Shown: positions 49,981 through 59,042 of the stretch, piece by piece
Layout: each line of letters begins with the position of its first letter
Numbering within the stretch: the stretch's first letter is position 1
Assembly: GCF_016598575.1 (NCBI RefSeq)
Contig: NZ_CP066801.1
Coordinates: forward strand, 2,046,001 to 2,110,000
Direction: 5' to 3'
DNA: 64,000 nucleotides
DNA from: Streptomyces sp. HSG2
GTDB taxonomy: Bacteria; Actinomycetota; Actinomycetes; Streptomycetales; Streptomycetaceae
Program-made: the position numbers and the translations under genes
Notes under the pieces: model-generated
What the model was told of the DNA's origin: nothing
The model's database searches: none
What the model saw: only the letters and a program-made list of their open reading frames with translations

Positions 49981-51299
49981 CGGTCGACGCCTCCCATCAC
50001 GGGGTCGATGGACGCGACGGCGACGATGACGTCGGCGACCTGGCCGCCCTCGCACATCGCCGCCATCGCCTGCAGGTTGGTGAAGGACGGGTCTCGGTAG
50101 TGGACCCGGTAGGGGCGGGTGCCGCCGTCGGAGACGGCGTGTACGCCCAGTTCTCCCTTGGGGGACTCGACCGCCGCGTAGACCTGGCCGGGCGGTACTC
50201 GGAACCCCTCCGTGACCAGCTTGAAGTGGTGGATCAGGGCCTCCATGGACGTGCCCATGATCTTCTTGATGTGGTCGAGGGAGTTGCCGAGGCCGTCCGG
50301 ACCGAGCGCGAGCTGGGCGGGCCAGGCGATCTTCTTGTCGTCCACCATGACCGGCCCGGGCTCCAGCCGGTCCAGGCACTGCTCGACGATCCGGAGGGAC
50401 TGGCGCATCTCCTCCAGCCGGATCAGGAAGCGACCGTAGGAGTCGCAGGTGTCGGTGGTCGGCACGTCGAAGTCGTAGGTCTCGTAGCCGCAGTACGGCT
50501 GCGCCTTGCGCAGGTCGTGCGGCAGTCCGGTGGACCGCAGGACGGGACCGGTGGCGCCCAGGGCCATGCACCCCGCCAGGTCCAGGTGGCCGATCCCCTG
50601 GAGGCGCGCCTTGAAGACCGGGTTGCCCGTGGCGAGCTTGTCGTACTCCGGGAGGTTCTCCCGGAGGGTGCGCACCAACTCCCGAACGCGGTCGACCGAT
50701 CCGGGTGGCAGGTCCTGCGCCAGGCCACCGGGGCGGATGTAGGCGTGGTTCATCCGGAGCCCGGTGATCAACTCGTAGATGTCCAGGATCAGCTCGCGGT
50801 CGCGGAAGCCGTAGATCATGACGGTGGTGGCGCCGAGTTCCATGCCTCCGGTGGCGATGGCCACCAGGTGGGAGGAGAGGCGGTTCAGTTCCATCAGCAG
50901 CACCCGGACGACCGTGGCCCGGTCCGGGACGCGGTCCTCGATGCCGAGGAGCCGCTCGACCGCGAGGCAGTAGGCGGTCTCGTTGAAGAAGGACGTCAGG
51001 TAGTCCATGCGCGTCACGAACGTGGTGCCCTGGGTCCAGGTGCGGTATTCGAGGTTCTTCTCGATACCGGTGTGGAGGTAGCCGATGCCGCACCGGGCCT
51101 CGGTGACGGTCTCGCCGTCGATCTCCAGGATGAGGCGGAGCACCCCGTGGGTGGACGGGTGTTGAGGACCCATGTTGACGACGATGCGTTGGTCGTCGGC
51201 GCGGGCGGCGGACTGGACGACCTCGTCCCAGTCGCCTCCGGTGACCGTGTAGACCGGCCCCTCGGTGGTCTCCCGGGGCGAGGCGTGCGAACTGCTCAT
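49977..51299 (-). CDS. nuoD: NADH-quinone oxidoreductase subunit D (49-kDa)
   Basis: A 440-residue subunit that with NuoB forms the quinone-reduction site. It shows the family hallmark [36 protein letters not shown], and the C-terminal [17 protein letters not shown]. It derives from [NiFe] hydrogenase large subunits but lacks the Ni-binding Cys pairs. This is the only nuoD in the window. The ATG at 51299 overlaps the nuoC stop (ATGA). Confidence 0.97.
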   Translation of the reverse strand: MSSSHASPRETTEGPVYTVTGGDWDEVVQSAARADDQRIVVNMGPQHPSTHGVLRLILEIDGETVTEARCGIGYLHTGIEKNLEYRTWTQGTTFVTRMDYLTSFFNETAYCLAVERLLGIEDRVPDRATVVRVLLMELNRLSSHLVAIATGGMELGATTVMIYGFRDRELILDIYELITGLRMNHAYIRPGGLAQDLPPGSVDRVRELVRTLRENLPEYDKLATGNPVFKARLQGIGHLDLAGCMALGATGPVLRSTGLPHDLRKAQPYCGYETYDFDVPTTDTCDSYGRFLIRLEEMRQSLRIVEQCLDRLEPGPVMVDDKKIAWPAQLALGPDGLGNSLDHIKKIMGTSMEALIHHFKLVTEGFRVPPGQVYAAVESPKGELGVHAVSDGGTRPYRVHYRDPSFTNLQAMAAMCEGGQVADVIVAVASIDPVMGGVDR

Positions 51300-52033
51300 G
51301 TGTACGACCTCCGCTGGTCCGGAGCCGGGATCCGGGCGCCCTTGTACTCGATCGGAATGCCGCCGAGGGGGTAGTCCTTGCGCTGCGGGAAGCCCTGCCA
51401 GTCGTCCGGCATCATGATCCGGGTCAGGGCCGGGTGGCCCTCGAAGACGATGCCGAAGAAGTCGTAGGTCTCCCGCTCGTGCCAGTCGTTGGTCGGGTAG
51501 ATCGAGACGAGCGAGGGGATGCGGGCGTCGGCGTCGGGGACGCCGACCTCCAGGCGGATGAGCCGGTTGTGGGTGATCGACCGCAGGTGGTAGACGGCGT
51601 GCAGCTCGCGTTCTCGGTCCTCGGGGTAGTGCACGCCGCTGACGCCGGTGCACAACTCGAAGCGCAGGGCGGGGTCGTCGCGCAGGGTGCGGGCGACGCT
51701 CGGCAGGTGTTCGCGGGCGACGTGGAAGGTCAGTTCGTCGCGGTCGACGACCGTCTTCTCGATCGCCTCGTCGGGCGGGAGGTCCTGTTCCTCCAGCGCG
51801 CCCTCCAACTCGTCGGCGACCTCGTCGAACCAGCCGCCGTACGGCCTGCTCGCCGGTCCGGGGAGGCGGATCGAACGGACCAGGCCGCCGTAGCCGGAGG
51901 TGTCGCCGGCGCCGGTGGCGCCGAACATGCCTCGCTGGACGCGGATCTCCTCGCCGCCCCCCTCGCGTCGGCCGGGAAGGCCCTCCCCGGGCGGTCGCGG
52001 CTCCGGTTCGGTCCCGGTGGGGTCGTCGCTCAT
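51296..52033 (-). CDS. nuoC: NADH-quinone oxidoreductase subunit C
   Basis: A 245-residue hydrophilic peripheral-arm subunit with the 30-kDa signature [20 protein letters not shown] and RKDYPLGG near the end. The first ~60 residues are an acidic, Gly-rich leader. It lacks the long tail seen in NuoC2. The ATG at 52033 overlaps the nuoB stop (ATGA). Confidence 0.96.
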   Translation of the reverse strand: MSDDPTGTEPEPRPPGEGLPGRREGGGEEIRVQRGMFGATGAGDTSGYGGLVRSIRLPGPASRPYGGWFDEVADELEGALEEQDLPPDEAIEKTVVDRDELTFHVAREHLPSVARTLRDDPALRFELCTGVSGVHYPEDRERELHAVYHLRSITHNRLIRLEVGVPDADARIPSLVSIYPTNDWHERETYDFFGIVFEGHPALTRIMMPDDWQGFPQRKDYPLGGIPIEYKGARIPAPDQRRSYT

Positions 52034-52584
52034 CGCCGCCGCCCCTTCATCTCGATGGTGGGCAGGGCCTTGAGCGCCGCTTCCTCCGCCTCGCGGGCCG
52101 CTTCCTCGGCGTTCACTCCGAGCTTGGAGTTCTGGATCTTGTGATGCAGCTTGATGATCGCGTCCAACAGCATCTCGGGCCGCGGCGGACAGCCGGGCAG
52201 GTAGATGTCGACCGGGACGACGTGGTCGACGCCCTGGACGATCGCGTAGTTGTTGAACATGCCGCCGGAGGAGGCGCACACCCCCATGGAGATCACCCAC
52301 TTGGGGTTCGGCATCTGGTCGTAGACCTGGCGCAGCACCGGCGCCATCTTCTGGCTGACCCGACCGGCGACGATCATGAGGTCCGCCTGACGGGGGGAGC
52401 CGCGGAATACCTCCATCCCGAAGCGCGCCAGGTCGTAGCGGCCGGCGCCGGTGGTCATCATCTCGATGGCACAGCAGGCCAGGCCGAAGGTGGCCGGGAA
52501 GACGGACGACTTGCGCGCCCATCCCACGGCCTGTTCGACGGTGGTCAACAGGAAGCCGCTCGGCAGCTTTTCCTCGAGTCCCAT
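52030..52584 (-). CDS. nuoB: NADH-quinone oxidoreductase subunit B (cluster N2)
   Basis: A 184-residue subunit holding cluster N2. Ligand motifs are [24 protein letters not shown] and [13 protein letters not shown]. It starts at ATG 52584, 13 bases after the nuoA stop. It works directly with NuoD at the quinone site. Confidence 0.97.
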   Translation of the reverse strand: MGLEEKLPSGFLLTTVEQAVGWARKSSVFPATFGLACCAIEMMTTGAGRYDLARFGMEVFRGSPRQADLMIVAGRVSQKMAPVLRQVYDQMPNPKWVISMGVCASSGGMFNNYAIVQGVDHVVPVDIYLPGCPPRPEMLLDAIIKLHHKIQNSKLGVNAEEAAREAEEAALKALPTIEMKGRRR

Positions 52585-52597
52585 GACGTGTGGCCCC

Positions 52598-52957
52598 TCA
52601 GTCCCATTCCAGGCCGCCGCGCCGCCATACGTACGCGTACGCGACGAAGACGGTGAGCACGAAGAGCAGCATCTCCACGAGCCCGAAGAGCCCCAGGGCG
52701 TCGAAGCTGACGGCCCAGGGGTAGAGGAAGACGATCTCGACGTCGAAGATGATGAAGAGCATCGCCGTCAGGTAGTACTTGATGGGGAAGCGCCCGCCGC
52801 CGGCCGGCGTGGGGGTCGGCTCGATCCCGCACTCGTACGCTTCGAGCCTGGCCCGGTTGTACCGCTTCGGACCGATCATCGTGGCCATGACCACGGAGAA
52901 GATCGCAAAGCCTGCTCCGAGGGCTCCCAGTACGAGGATGGGCGCGTACGCGTTCAC
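52598..52957 (-). CDS. nuoA: NADH-quinone oxidoreductase subunit A
   Basis: A 119-residue three-helix membrane subunit and the first gene of the 14-gene operon. It has the conserved loop [15 protein letters not shown] and the helix [18 protein letters not shown] 52957 is preceded by GGAGCGAGGAG. A Rex/Crp-like operator lies about 109 bases upstream. Confidence 0.96.
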   Translation of the reverse strand: MNAYAPILVLGALGAGFAIFSVVMATMIGPKRYNRARLEAYECGIEPTPTPAGGGRFPIKYYLTAMLFIIFDVEIVFLYPWAVSFDALGLFGLVEMLLFVLTVFVAYAYVWRRGGLEWD

Positions 52958-53065
52958 CGCTCCTCGCTCCTCTCAGTCGGCGCTGACTGCTGGCGGTTGC
53001 ACGAGGCTCGCGTCCGCCTCGGCATCCCCGCGAACCCCGGCGGTACCCGACGAAGATCGCGAACA

Positions 53066-53081
53066 TGTGAAGCAGGTCACA
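53066..53081. promoter_or_regulatory. Rex-operator-like (and Crp-like) palindrome before nuoA
   Basis: TGTGAAGCAGGTCACA, which reads TGTGACCTGCTTCACA in the nuoA direction. It matches the Streptomyces Rex operator pattern TGTGAAC-N-TTCACA with a one-base deviation in one half. It also satisfies the Streptomyces Crp pattern GTG-N6-GNCAC. The Rex repressor of S. coelicolor is known to bind upstream of nuoA and to respond to NADH/NAD+, so this fits redox control of the main complex I. Confidence 0.75.
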
Positions 53082-53435
53082 AGCCCGACTGTCCCGCATC
53101 CTATGCCCGTCGCTCTGTGATCTGCGACACGGGGTATCCCCCGATGTTTGTGATCTCCACCACCTGACGAAGGATCATGAAGTCGGATCAGCGGTGAGCT
53201 TCACACCAGAAGTGTCCGACTGATCACCATAGGTGACAAATTCGCTCGTCATCGCAGGCCGGAGCGGTTGTTCCCATATCAAGAGCGCTGCCGGGCGGGC
53301 AAATTCGCGACCCGCCCCCCGCCCTGATAATGCGACGCGTCCGCTCATCGACGACGCCACCGAGGACACCCGGGCACGTGCGCGCGTTCACGAGCGGACC
53401 CGGACGCGTCGACCACCCCCGGACGCGAGCCGGAG

Positions 53436-53453
53436 CGCCGCCGTTCCGTGACC
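53436..53453. promoter_or_regulatory. Crp-like palindrome before the NlpC/P60 gene
   Basis: ccgtgacc-tc-ggtcacgg: perfect 8-base arms around a 2-base centre. The inner GTGACCTCGGTCAC fits the Streptomyces Crp consensus GTG-N6-GNCAC. It lies about 250 bases upstream of the probable start of the cell-wall hydrolase gene. Confidence 0.5.
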
Positions 53454-53700
53454 TCGGTCACGGACATGAGAGACGCGTGAGAAGCGGGCTTGGCCATCCG
53501 TCCGGACCGGTGGTAGGCGATGGGCAATTCGGGCGTAACGATCAAAGCCCGAGATCACAGGCGTATCACGGCTGTCCGCTATGTCCGTTACGGCGTCAAT
53601 AAAGCTCGACACGCCCGGGATTCGACGGGGTGGTTGAACAACTGTGGCGCACCCCACGTTCCTTGAAGGTATGGACAAGCTCCTGATACCGGTTGTTTCC

Positions 53701-54570
53701 ATGTCCCACACCGCTCACATACGGAGTCACCGGAAGCCCCGCCGCAGCGCGTCCAGGATCGCGATGCGGGCCGGAGTCGCCGGCGGCGTCCTCAGTACCC
53801 TGGCCGTCGCCGGGGCCTCGGCTTCGGCGAGCGCCGCCGAGCCACTCACCCAGACCTTCGAGCTGCCCACGCTGACGGGCGACCTGGCCGCCCAGGTCGC
53901 GCAGTCCGCCGAGGTCACCGAGCAGGCGGCCGCCCACTACGAGCTGCGCGCCGAACGCGACGCCGCGGTGGCGAAGGCCGCCAAGCAGGCCGAGACCGAC
54001 CTGGAGAAGGCCAAGGAGCGGGCGGAGGCGGCGAAGAAGGCGGAGGAGGCCCGGGAGCGGGCCGAGGAGGAGGAGCGTGAGGCCGCCGCCGAGCGCGCCT
54101 CCCGCGACGCCGAGCGGACCACCCTCACCGCGGCCGGCGGAACGACCGCCGCGTCCGACACGGCCTCCGCGCCCTCCGCGAGCGCGGGCACGACCACCAC
54201 CGCCCCCTCGGCCACCGGCTCGGCCGCGGCCGTCGTCGCCTTCGCGCGGGCCCAGGTCGGCGACGCCTACGTGCTGGGCAGCTCCGGACCCAACTCCTGG
54301 GACTGCTCCGGTCTGGTGCAGGCGGCCTTCAAGCAGGCCGGCATCGATCTGCCCCGCGTCTCGCAGTCCCAGTCCACCGCGGGCACCCAGGTCTCGCTGG
54401 ACAACCTGCTGCCCGGCGACATCCTCTACTGGGGCGCCGCGGGCAGCGCCTACCATGTCGCCGTCTACATCGGCGACGGCCAGTTCGTCGGCGCGCAGAA
54501 TCCGTCCACGGGCGTGGTGCAGCAGCCGCTCTCCTACGACCCGCCGAGCGGCGCGGTGCGGGTGCTCTGA
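53701..54570 (+). CDS. Secreted NlpC/P60 (C40) peptidoglycan endopeptidase
   Basis: A 289-residue secreted hydrolase. The N-terminus is a basic region plus a signal peptide (AGVAGGVLSTLAVAGASASA). Residues ~65-140 are a charged coiled coil (KAAKQAETDLEKAKERAEAA). A Thr/Ser/Ala linker follows. The C-terminal catalytic domain has the Cys in NSWDCSGLVQAAFKQ, the His in AYHVAVYIGDG, and a polar third residue beyond. ATG 53701 places the signal peptide normally; in-frame starts at 53644 (GTG) and 53671 (ATG) would add a second hydrophobic stretch and are less likely. Confidence 0.9.
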   Translation: MSHTAHIRSHRKPRRSASRIAMRAGVAGGVLSTLAVAGASASASAAEPLTQTFELPTLTGDLAAQVAQSAEVTEQAAAHYELRAERDAAVAKAAKQAETDLEKAKERAEAAKKAEEARERAEEEEREAAAERASRDAERTTLTAAGGTTAASDTASAPSASAGTTTTAPSATGSAAAVVAFARAQVGDAYVLGSSGPNSWDCSGLVQAAFKQAGIDLPRVSQSQSTAGTQVSLDNLLPGDILYWGAAGSAYHVAVYIGDGQFVGAQNPSTGVVQQPLSYDPPSGAVRVL

Positions 54571-54649
54571 CACGAGCGCCGGGCGCGCGCCCGGAGTCCG
54601 GGGCCGCCGCGCGCGGACGGACCTCGGGCGCGTGCCGACACACCACGCG

Positions 54650-54676
54650 CCCGCGCGGACCACGATCCCGCGCGGG
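54650..54676. terminator. Bidirectional terminator between convergent genes
   Basis: Perfect 9-base arms cccgcgcgg (54650-54658) and ccgcgcggg (54668-54676) with a 9-base loop, between the ends of the NlpC/P60 and flavoprotein genes. A 16-base GC palindrome (ccgggcgcgcgcccgg, 54578-54593) sits closer to the NlpC/P60 stop and may assist. Confidence 0.75.
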
Positions 54677-54730
54677 TAGCACGCGGACGGCACGCGCGCG
54701 GGACCCACCCCGCGAGCGCTCCCCTTTCCC

Positions 54731-56020
54731 TCAGGCCTTGGGTGCCACCCGGCTCAGACCGTTGATGACCCGGTCCATCGCGTCGCCGCCCGTCGGATCG
54801 GTGAGGTTGGCGAGCAGCTTGAGGGTGAATCTCATCAGCATCGGGTGAGTCAGCCCCCGCTGGGCCGCGATCCGCATCACCTGCGGATTCCCGATGAGCT
54901 TCACGAAGGCCCGACCGAGGGTGTAGTAGCCCCCATAGGTGTCCTTCAGGACCCGGGGGTAGCCCCGCAGCGCCGTCTCCCGCTGCGCCGGCGTCGACCG
55001 GGCGTGCGCCTGGACCACGATCTCGGCGGCGATCTGTCCGGACTCCATCGCGTAGGCGATCCCCTCTCCGTTGAAGGGGTTCACCAGCCCCCCGGCGTCG
55101 CCGACGAGCAGCAGACCCCGCGTGTAGTGCGGTTGGCGGTTGAAGGCCATGGGCAGGGCGGCCCCCCGGATCGGGCCGGTCATGTTCTCCGGCGTGTACC
55201 CCCACTCCGGGGGCATCGACGCGCACCAGGCCTTCAGGACCTCGCGCCAGTCGAGCTCCTTGAAGGAATCGGAGGTGTTCAGCACGCCCAGACCCACGTT
55301 GCTGGTGCCGTCTCCCATGCCGAAGATCCAGCCGTAGCCCGGCAGCAGCCGGTCCTGGGGGCCGCGACGGTCCCAGAGCTCCAGCCAGGACTCCAGGTAG
55401 TCGTCGTCGTGGCGGGGGCTGGTGAAGTACGTGCGGACGGCCACACCCATCGGACGGTCCTCGCGCCGATGCAGCCCCATCGCCAGGGACAGCCGCGTGG
55501 AGTTGCCGTCCGCCGCCACCACCAGCGGCGCGTGGAAGGACACCTCCCGCTTCTCCTCGCCGAGGCGCGCCCGCACGCCGGTGACGCGCCCGGTGCGGTC
55601 GTCGACGACGGGCCCGGACACGTTGCACCGCTCGTACAGGCGGGCGCCGGCCTTCCGGGCCTGCCGAGCGAGTTGTTCGTCGAAGTCGTCCCGCTTGCGC
55701 ACGAGTCCGTAGTCGGGGAAGGAGGCCAGGTCGGGCCAGTCCAGCTGGAGCCGGACGCCGCCGCCGATGATGCGCAGGCCCTTGTTGCGCAGCCAACCGG
55801 CCTCCTCGGAGACGTCGATGCCCATGGCGACGAGCTGCTTGACCGCGCGGGGCGTGAGGCCGTCGCCGCAGACCTTCTCACGAGGGAACGCCGTCTTCTC
55901 CAGCAGGAGGACGTCGAGTCCGGCCCTGGCGAGGTGGTACGCCGTCGTGGAGCCGGCCGGCCCCGCGCCCACGACGATCACGTCCGCGGTGTTGGTGTTG
56001 CCGGACAGGGGCTCGGTCAC
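54731..56020 (-). CDS. Geranylgeranyl-reductase-type flavoprotein (probable menaquinone side-chain reductase)
   Basis: A 429-residue FAD-dependent oxidoreductase. The FAD-binding motif is VIVVGAGPAGSTTAYHLARA at residues ~14-33, with CGDGLTPRAVKQL soon after and the second FAD motif LLVGDAGGLVNPFNGEGIAY. This family saturates isoprenoid double bonds. Next to menG it most likely reduces the menaquinone side chain, although archaeal-type lipid or carotenoid substrates exist in the family. GTG 56020 has GGGGGAG 9 bases upstream; longer frames have no similarity. Confidence 0.88.
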   Translation of the reverse strand: MTEPLSGNTNTADVIVVGAGPAGSTTAYHLARAGLDVLLLEKTAFPREKVCGDGLTPRAVKQLVAMGIDVSEEAGWLRNKGLRIIGGGVRLQLDWPDLASFPDYGLVRKRDDFDEQLARQARKAGARLYERCNVSGPVVDDRTGRVTGVRARLGEEKREVSFHAPLVVAADGNSTRLSLAMGLHRREDRPMGVAVRTYFTSPRHDDDYLESWLELWDRRGPQDRLLPGYGWIFGMGDGTSNVGLGVLNTSDSFKELDWREVLKAWCASMPPEWGYTPENMTGPIRGAALPMAFNRQPHYTRGLLLVGDAGGLVNPFNGEGIAYAMESGQIAAEIVVQAHARSTPAQRETALRGYPRVLKDTYGGYYTLGRAFVKLIGNPQVMRIAAQRGLTHPMLMRFTLKLLANLTDPTGGDAMDRVINGLSRVAPKA

Positions 56021-56243
56021 GTCGGGTACTCCCCCGGGTCGGTGAACCACGTGCCGAACGGCACCGGACACCGGCAGTCTATGCAGCGTCCCCACTCCCC
56101 CGGCCCAGGGGCGGTCGGTGAACCGACCTCCGGAGCGCCGGCGTTGTCCGGCCGGGGGGCCGCCCCGGCGCCGCGACGCCCGCCCGGCCGACACGCTCCC
56201 CGGACGCCTCTCGGGGCGGGACACCCGCCCGGTTCGAGGCGGG

Positions 56244-56936
56244 TCAGCCCTTGAAGCCGCGGTGCAGGGCCACCACTCCGCCGGTCAGATCGCGCCAGGC
56301 CACCCGCGACCAACCCGCCGCGGTGAGCCGGCTCGCGAGCCCCGCCTGGTCGGGCCATGCGCGGATGGACTCGGCCAGGTAGACGTAGGCGTCCGGGTTC
56401 GAGCAGACCGTACGGGCGACCGGCGGCAGCGCCCGCATCAGGTACCCGGTGTAGACCGTGCGGAACGGCGCCCAGGTCGGGTGCGAGAACTCGCAGACGA
56501 CGATCCGCCCGCCCGGACGCGTCACCCGGTACAACTCGCGCAGCGCGGCGTCGGTGTCCTGCACGTTGCGCAGACCGAAGGAGATGGTGACGGCGTCGAA
56601 GACGTCGTCGGCGAAGGGCAGCCGGGTGGCGTCCCCCGCCGTGAACGGCAGCCGCGGATGCCGACGCTTGCCGACACGCAGCATCCCGAGGGAGAAGTCG
56701 CACGGGACCACGTGGGCCCCGGCCCGCGCGAAGGGGAGGGACGAGGTGGCGGTGCCCGCGGCCAGATCGAGGATCCGCAGGCCGGGGCGGGCGTCGACGG
56801 CCCGCGCGACCTCCCTGCGCCACGCCCGGTCCCGGCCGAGCGACAGCACGTCGTTGGTGAGGTCGTAGCGCTCGGCGACGCCATCGAACATCGTGGCGAC
56901 TTCACTGGGCCGCTTGGTCAGGGAGGCACGGGTCAC
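56244..56936 (-). CDS. menG: Demethylmenaquinone methyltransferase
   Basis: A 230-residue SAM-dependent methyltransferase of the UbiE/MenG type that methylates demethylmenaquinone to menaquinone. It begins [20 protein letters not shown], as in family members. It has the SAM loop [15 protein letters not shown] and the signature [23 protein letters not shown] 56936 is chosen because the conserved N-terminus starts there. It lies about 220 bases from each neighbour on the same strand, so it may have its own promoter. Confidence 0.94.
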   Translation of the reverse strand: MTRASLTKRPSEVATMFDGVAERYDLTNDVLSLGRDRAWRREVARAVDARPGLRILDLAAGTATSSLPFARAGAHVVPCDFSLGMLRVGKRRHPRLPFTAGDATRLPFADDVFDAVTISFGLRNVQDTDAALRELYRVTRPGGRIVVCEFSHPTWAPFRTVYTGYLMRALPPVARTVCSNPDAYVYLAESIRAWPDQAGLASRLTAAGWSRVAWRDLTGGVVALHRGFKG

Positions 56937-57164
56937 GCGCCCATTCTCGCAGGACCACCGGCCGACCCCACCGGCGGGGCGTCGCGCCCGGGGCGCCACA
57001 CCGACGGCCCGCGCGCCGGGCCGACCCACCGTCCCCCGGCGGCACCCGACGGAAGGGCCTCGGCCCACCGATCCGCGGCGCGCGGAGGCGACCGCGACTC
57101 CGGCGGTCGCCGCGCCCGGGCGCGCCGGCGTCCGCCGTGGCCCGCCCGACCACCGAGGTGAGCC

Positions 57165-57764
57165 CTACGCGCGCCGGTGGACCAGCCTCCCGCCGATCAC
57201 GGTGGCCACGCAGGTCGAAGGGCCCGAGCGGGCCAACGCCGCCAGGTCGGTCACGGCGAACACCGCGAACCGGGCCGGACCGCCCACGACCGGCCCCGGC
57301 AGGAGCACCAGCGGCGACGGCCAGAGGGAGGCGGGGCCCTCGGGGGCGTGCGGGCGCGGCGCGAGGGCAAGGCCGGCGCGCCGCACCGCGTCCTGGACGG
57401 GTCGGGCACGCGGCTCGCCGGCGATGGCGACGGTGCCGTGCGCCAGCATTCTCCCCACGCCGCGCCGCGCGGACGCGCCGAGGGCCGTCGCGTCCGCGCG
57501 CAGGAGGCTCCGGGCGCGCTCGCCAAGGACGGGTTCGGTGCCCAGTCGCTCGGCCTCCCGGGGGTCGGGGTGGTAGGCGTGCTCCAGCAGCTCCGGACCG
57601 TACGGGTTGAGCAGGCCCGGGGTGAGGACGCCGGGCCAGCGGCGGACCCGCGCGCGCGGGTCGGCGGCGGCCACCTCCTCGTACGGTCCGACGGCCGCCA
57701 ACCGCGCCCCGTCGACCAGCACGGCGAGCTCGGGCGACGCCTCCGCGACGTGGACGGTCAGCAC
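57165..57764 (-). CDS. Imidazolonepropionase-like N-terminal domain protein, function unknown
   Basis: A 199-residue protein whose first ~60 residues resemble the N-terminal beta-sandwich of amidohydrolases (LAVLVDGARLAAVGPYEEVA, then RVRRWPGVLTPGLLNPYGPE). The metal-binding HxH and later His/Asp residues of the catalytic barrel are absent. In place of the barrel there is ~130 residues with AHGTVAIAGE and a hydrophobic C-terminal part. It starts at GTG 57764, only 7 bases after the mqnC stop, so it is probably co-transcribed with mqnC. A futalosine-pathway accessory role is possible but unproven. Confidence 0.8.
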   Translation of the reverse strand: MLTVHVAEASPELAVLVDGARLAAVGPYEEVAAADPRARVRRWPGVLTPGLLNPYGPELLEHAYHPDPREAERLGTEPVLGERARSLLRADATALGASARRGVGRMLAHGTVAIAGEPRARPVQDAVRRAGLALAPRPHAPEGPASLWPSPLVLLPGPVVGGPARFAVFAVTDLAALARSGPSTCVATVIGGRLVHRRA

Positions 57765-57771
57765 GGGGCGG

Positions 57772-58971
57772 TCAGTCGGCCGCGAGGAGGGTGAGTTCGG
57801 GGTGCGCGGTCCCGCCCTCGATCGCGGTGGACGACAGATGGGAGACGATTCGCTCGTCGGTCGGGTCGTCGGCCGGATCGTCGTGCACGACGAGGTGCTC
57901 GTAGGTGGTGGAGCGCTGTGCCGGGACGCGGCCCGCGCCGCGGATCAGGTCGATGATCTCCAGCCGGTTGGATCGGTGCCGGGCGCCGGCCGAGGAGACG
58001 ACGTTCTCCTCCAGCATGATCGAGCCCAGGTCGTCGGCGCCATAGTGCAGGGATAGCTGCCCGATCTCCTTGCCCGTGGTCAGCCAGGAACCCTGGATGT
58101 GCCGGACGTTGTCCAGGAAGAGGCGGGCGACGGCGATCATCCGCAGGTACTCGAAGATCGTCGCCTGGGTGCGTCCCTTCAGGTGGTTGTTCTCCGGCTG
58201 GTAGGTGTACGGGATGAAGGCCCGGAAGCCACCCGTGCGGTCCTGCGTCTCGCGGATCATCCGCAGGTGCTCGATCCGCTCGGCGTTGGTCTCGCCGGTC
58301 CCCATGAGCATGGTGGACGTGGACTCCACGCCGAGCCCGTGCGCGATCTCCATGATCTCCAGCCAGCGCTCGCCGGACTCCTTCAGGGGCGCGATGGCCT
58401 TGCGGGGCCGCTCCGGCAGGAGTTCGGCGCCGGCGCCGGCGAAGGAGTCCAACCCGGCCCGGTGGATCCGGGTGACGGCCTCCTCGACGGAGACGCCGGA
58501 GATCCGCGCCATGTGCTCGACCTCGCTCGCCCCCAGGCTGTGGATGACGAGCTGCGGGAACTCCCTCTTGATCGCGGAGAAGTGCTCCTCGTAGTACTCC
58601 ACGCCGTAGTCGGGGTGGTGACCACCCTGGAACATCACCTGGGTGCCGCCCAGCTCCACCGTCTCGGCGCACCGGCGCAGGATGTCGTCCAGACCGCGTG
58701 TCCAGCCCTTCTCCTTGTCCTTGGGAGCCGCGTAGAAGGCGCAGAACCGGCAGGCGGTGACGCACACGTTGGTGTAGTTGATGTTGCGCTCGATGATGTA
58801 CGTGGCGATGTGCTCGCTGCCGGCGTAGCCGTGCCTTCGCACGGCGTCCGCCGCGGCCCCGAGCGCGTGCAACGGGGCGTCCCGGTACAGGACCAGGGCT
58901 TCGTCGGGGGTGATCCGCCCACCGGCGGCGGCGCGGTCGAGGATGGGCTGAAGGTCGGCCTTCTCGGTCAC
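57772..58971 (-). CDS. mqnC: Cyclic dehypoxanthinyl futalosine synthase (radical SAM)
   Basis: A 399-residue radical SAM enzyme that converts dehypoxanthine futalosine to its cyclic form in the futalosine route to menaquinone. The [4Fe-4S]/SAM motif is CVTACRFC with Cys at residues 70, 74 and 77. Also typical are GGTQVMFQGGHHPDYGVEYY and SSTAIEGGTAHPEL near the end. GTG 58971 has GAGAGGG upstream. Its presence shows that this organism uses the futalosine rather than the classical o-succinylbenzoate pathway. Confidence 0.95.
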   Translation of the reverse strand: MTEKADLQPILDRAAAGGRITPDEALVLYRDAPLHALGAAADAVRRHGYAGSEHIATYIIERNINYTNVCVTACRFCAFYAAPKDKEKGWTRGLDDILRRCAETVELGGTQVMFQGGHHPDYGVEYYEEHFSAIKREFPQLVIHSLGASEVEHMARISGVSVEEAVTRIHRAGLDSFAGAGAELLPERPRKAIAPLKESGERWLEIMEIAHGLGVESTSTMLMGTGETNAERIEHLRMIRETQDRTGGFRAFIPYTYQPENNHLKGRTQATIFEYLRMIAVARLFLDNVRHIQGSWLTTGKEIGQLSLHYGADDLGSIMLEENVVSSAGARHRSNRLEIIDLIRGAGRVPAQRSTTYEHLVVHDDPADDPTDERIVSHLSSTAIEGGTAHPELTLLAAD

Positions 58972-59042
58972 CGGCGTCCCTCTCAGGGGTGGGGTGTGGA
59001 CGGGCCGGACCAGCCTACGCCGGCGGCCCCGGACGACCGGCG

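Larger units (their letters stand above)
52958..53700. promoter_or_regulatory. Divergent regulatory region, nuo operon / NlpC-P60 gene
   Basis: About 740 bases with no gene, more AT-rich than the surrounding coding DNA. It carries a Rex/Crp-like palindrome near nuoA (53066-53081) and a second Crp-like palindrome nearer the NlpC/P60 gene (53436-53453). No certain -10/-35 pairs were assigned. Confidence 0.6.

Noticed and set aside
53224..53236. Inverted repeat tcacc-ata-ggtga as a second Rex site
   Set aside because: The arms are short, and the spacing and half-sites do not match TGTGAAC/TTCACA.
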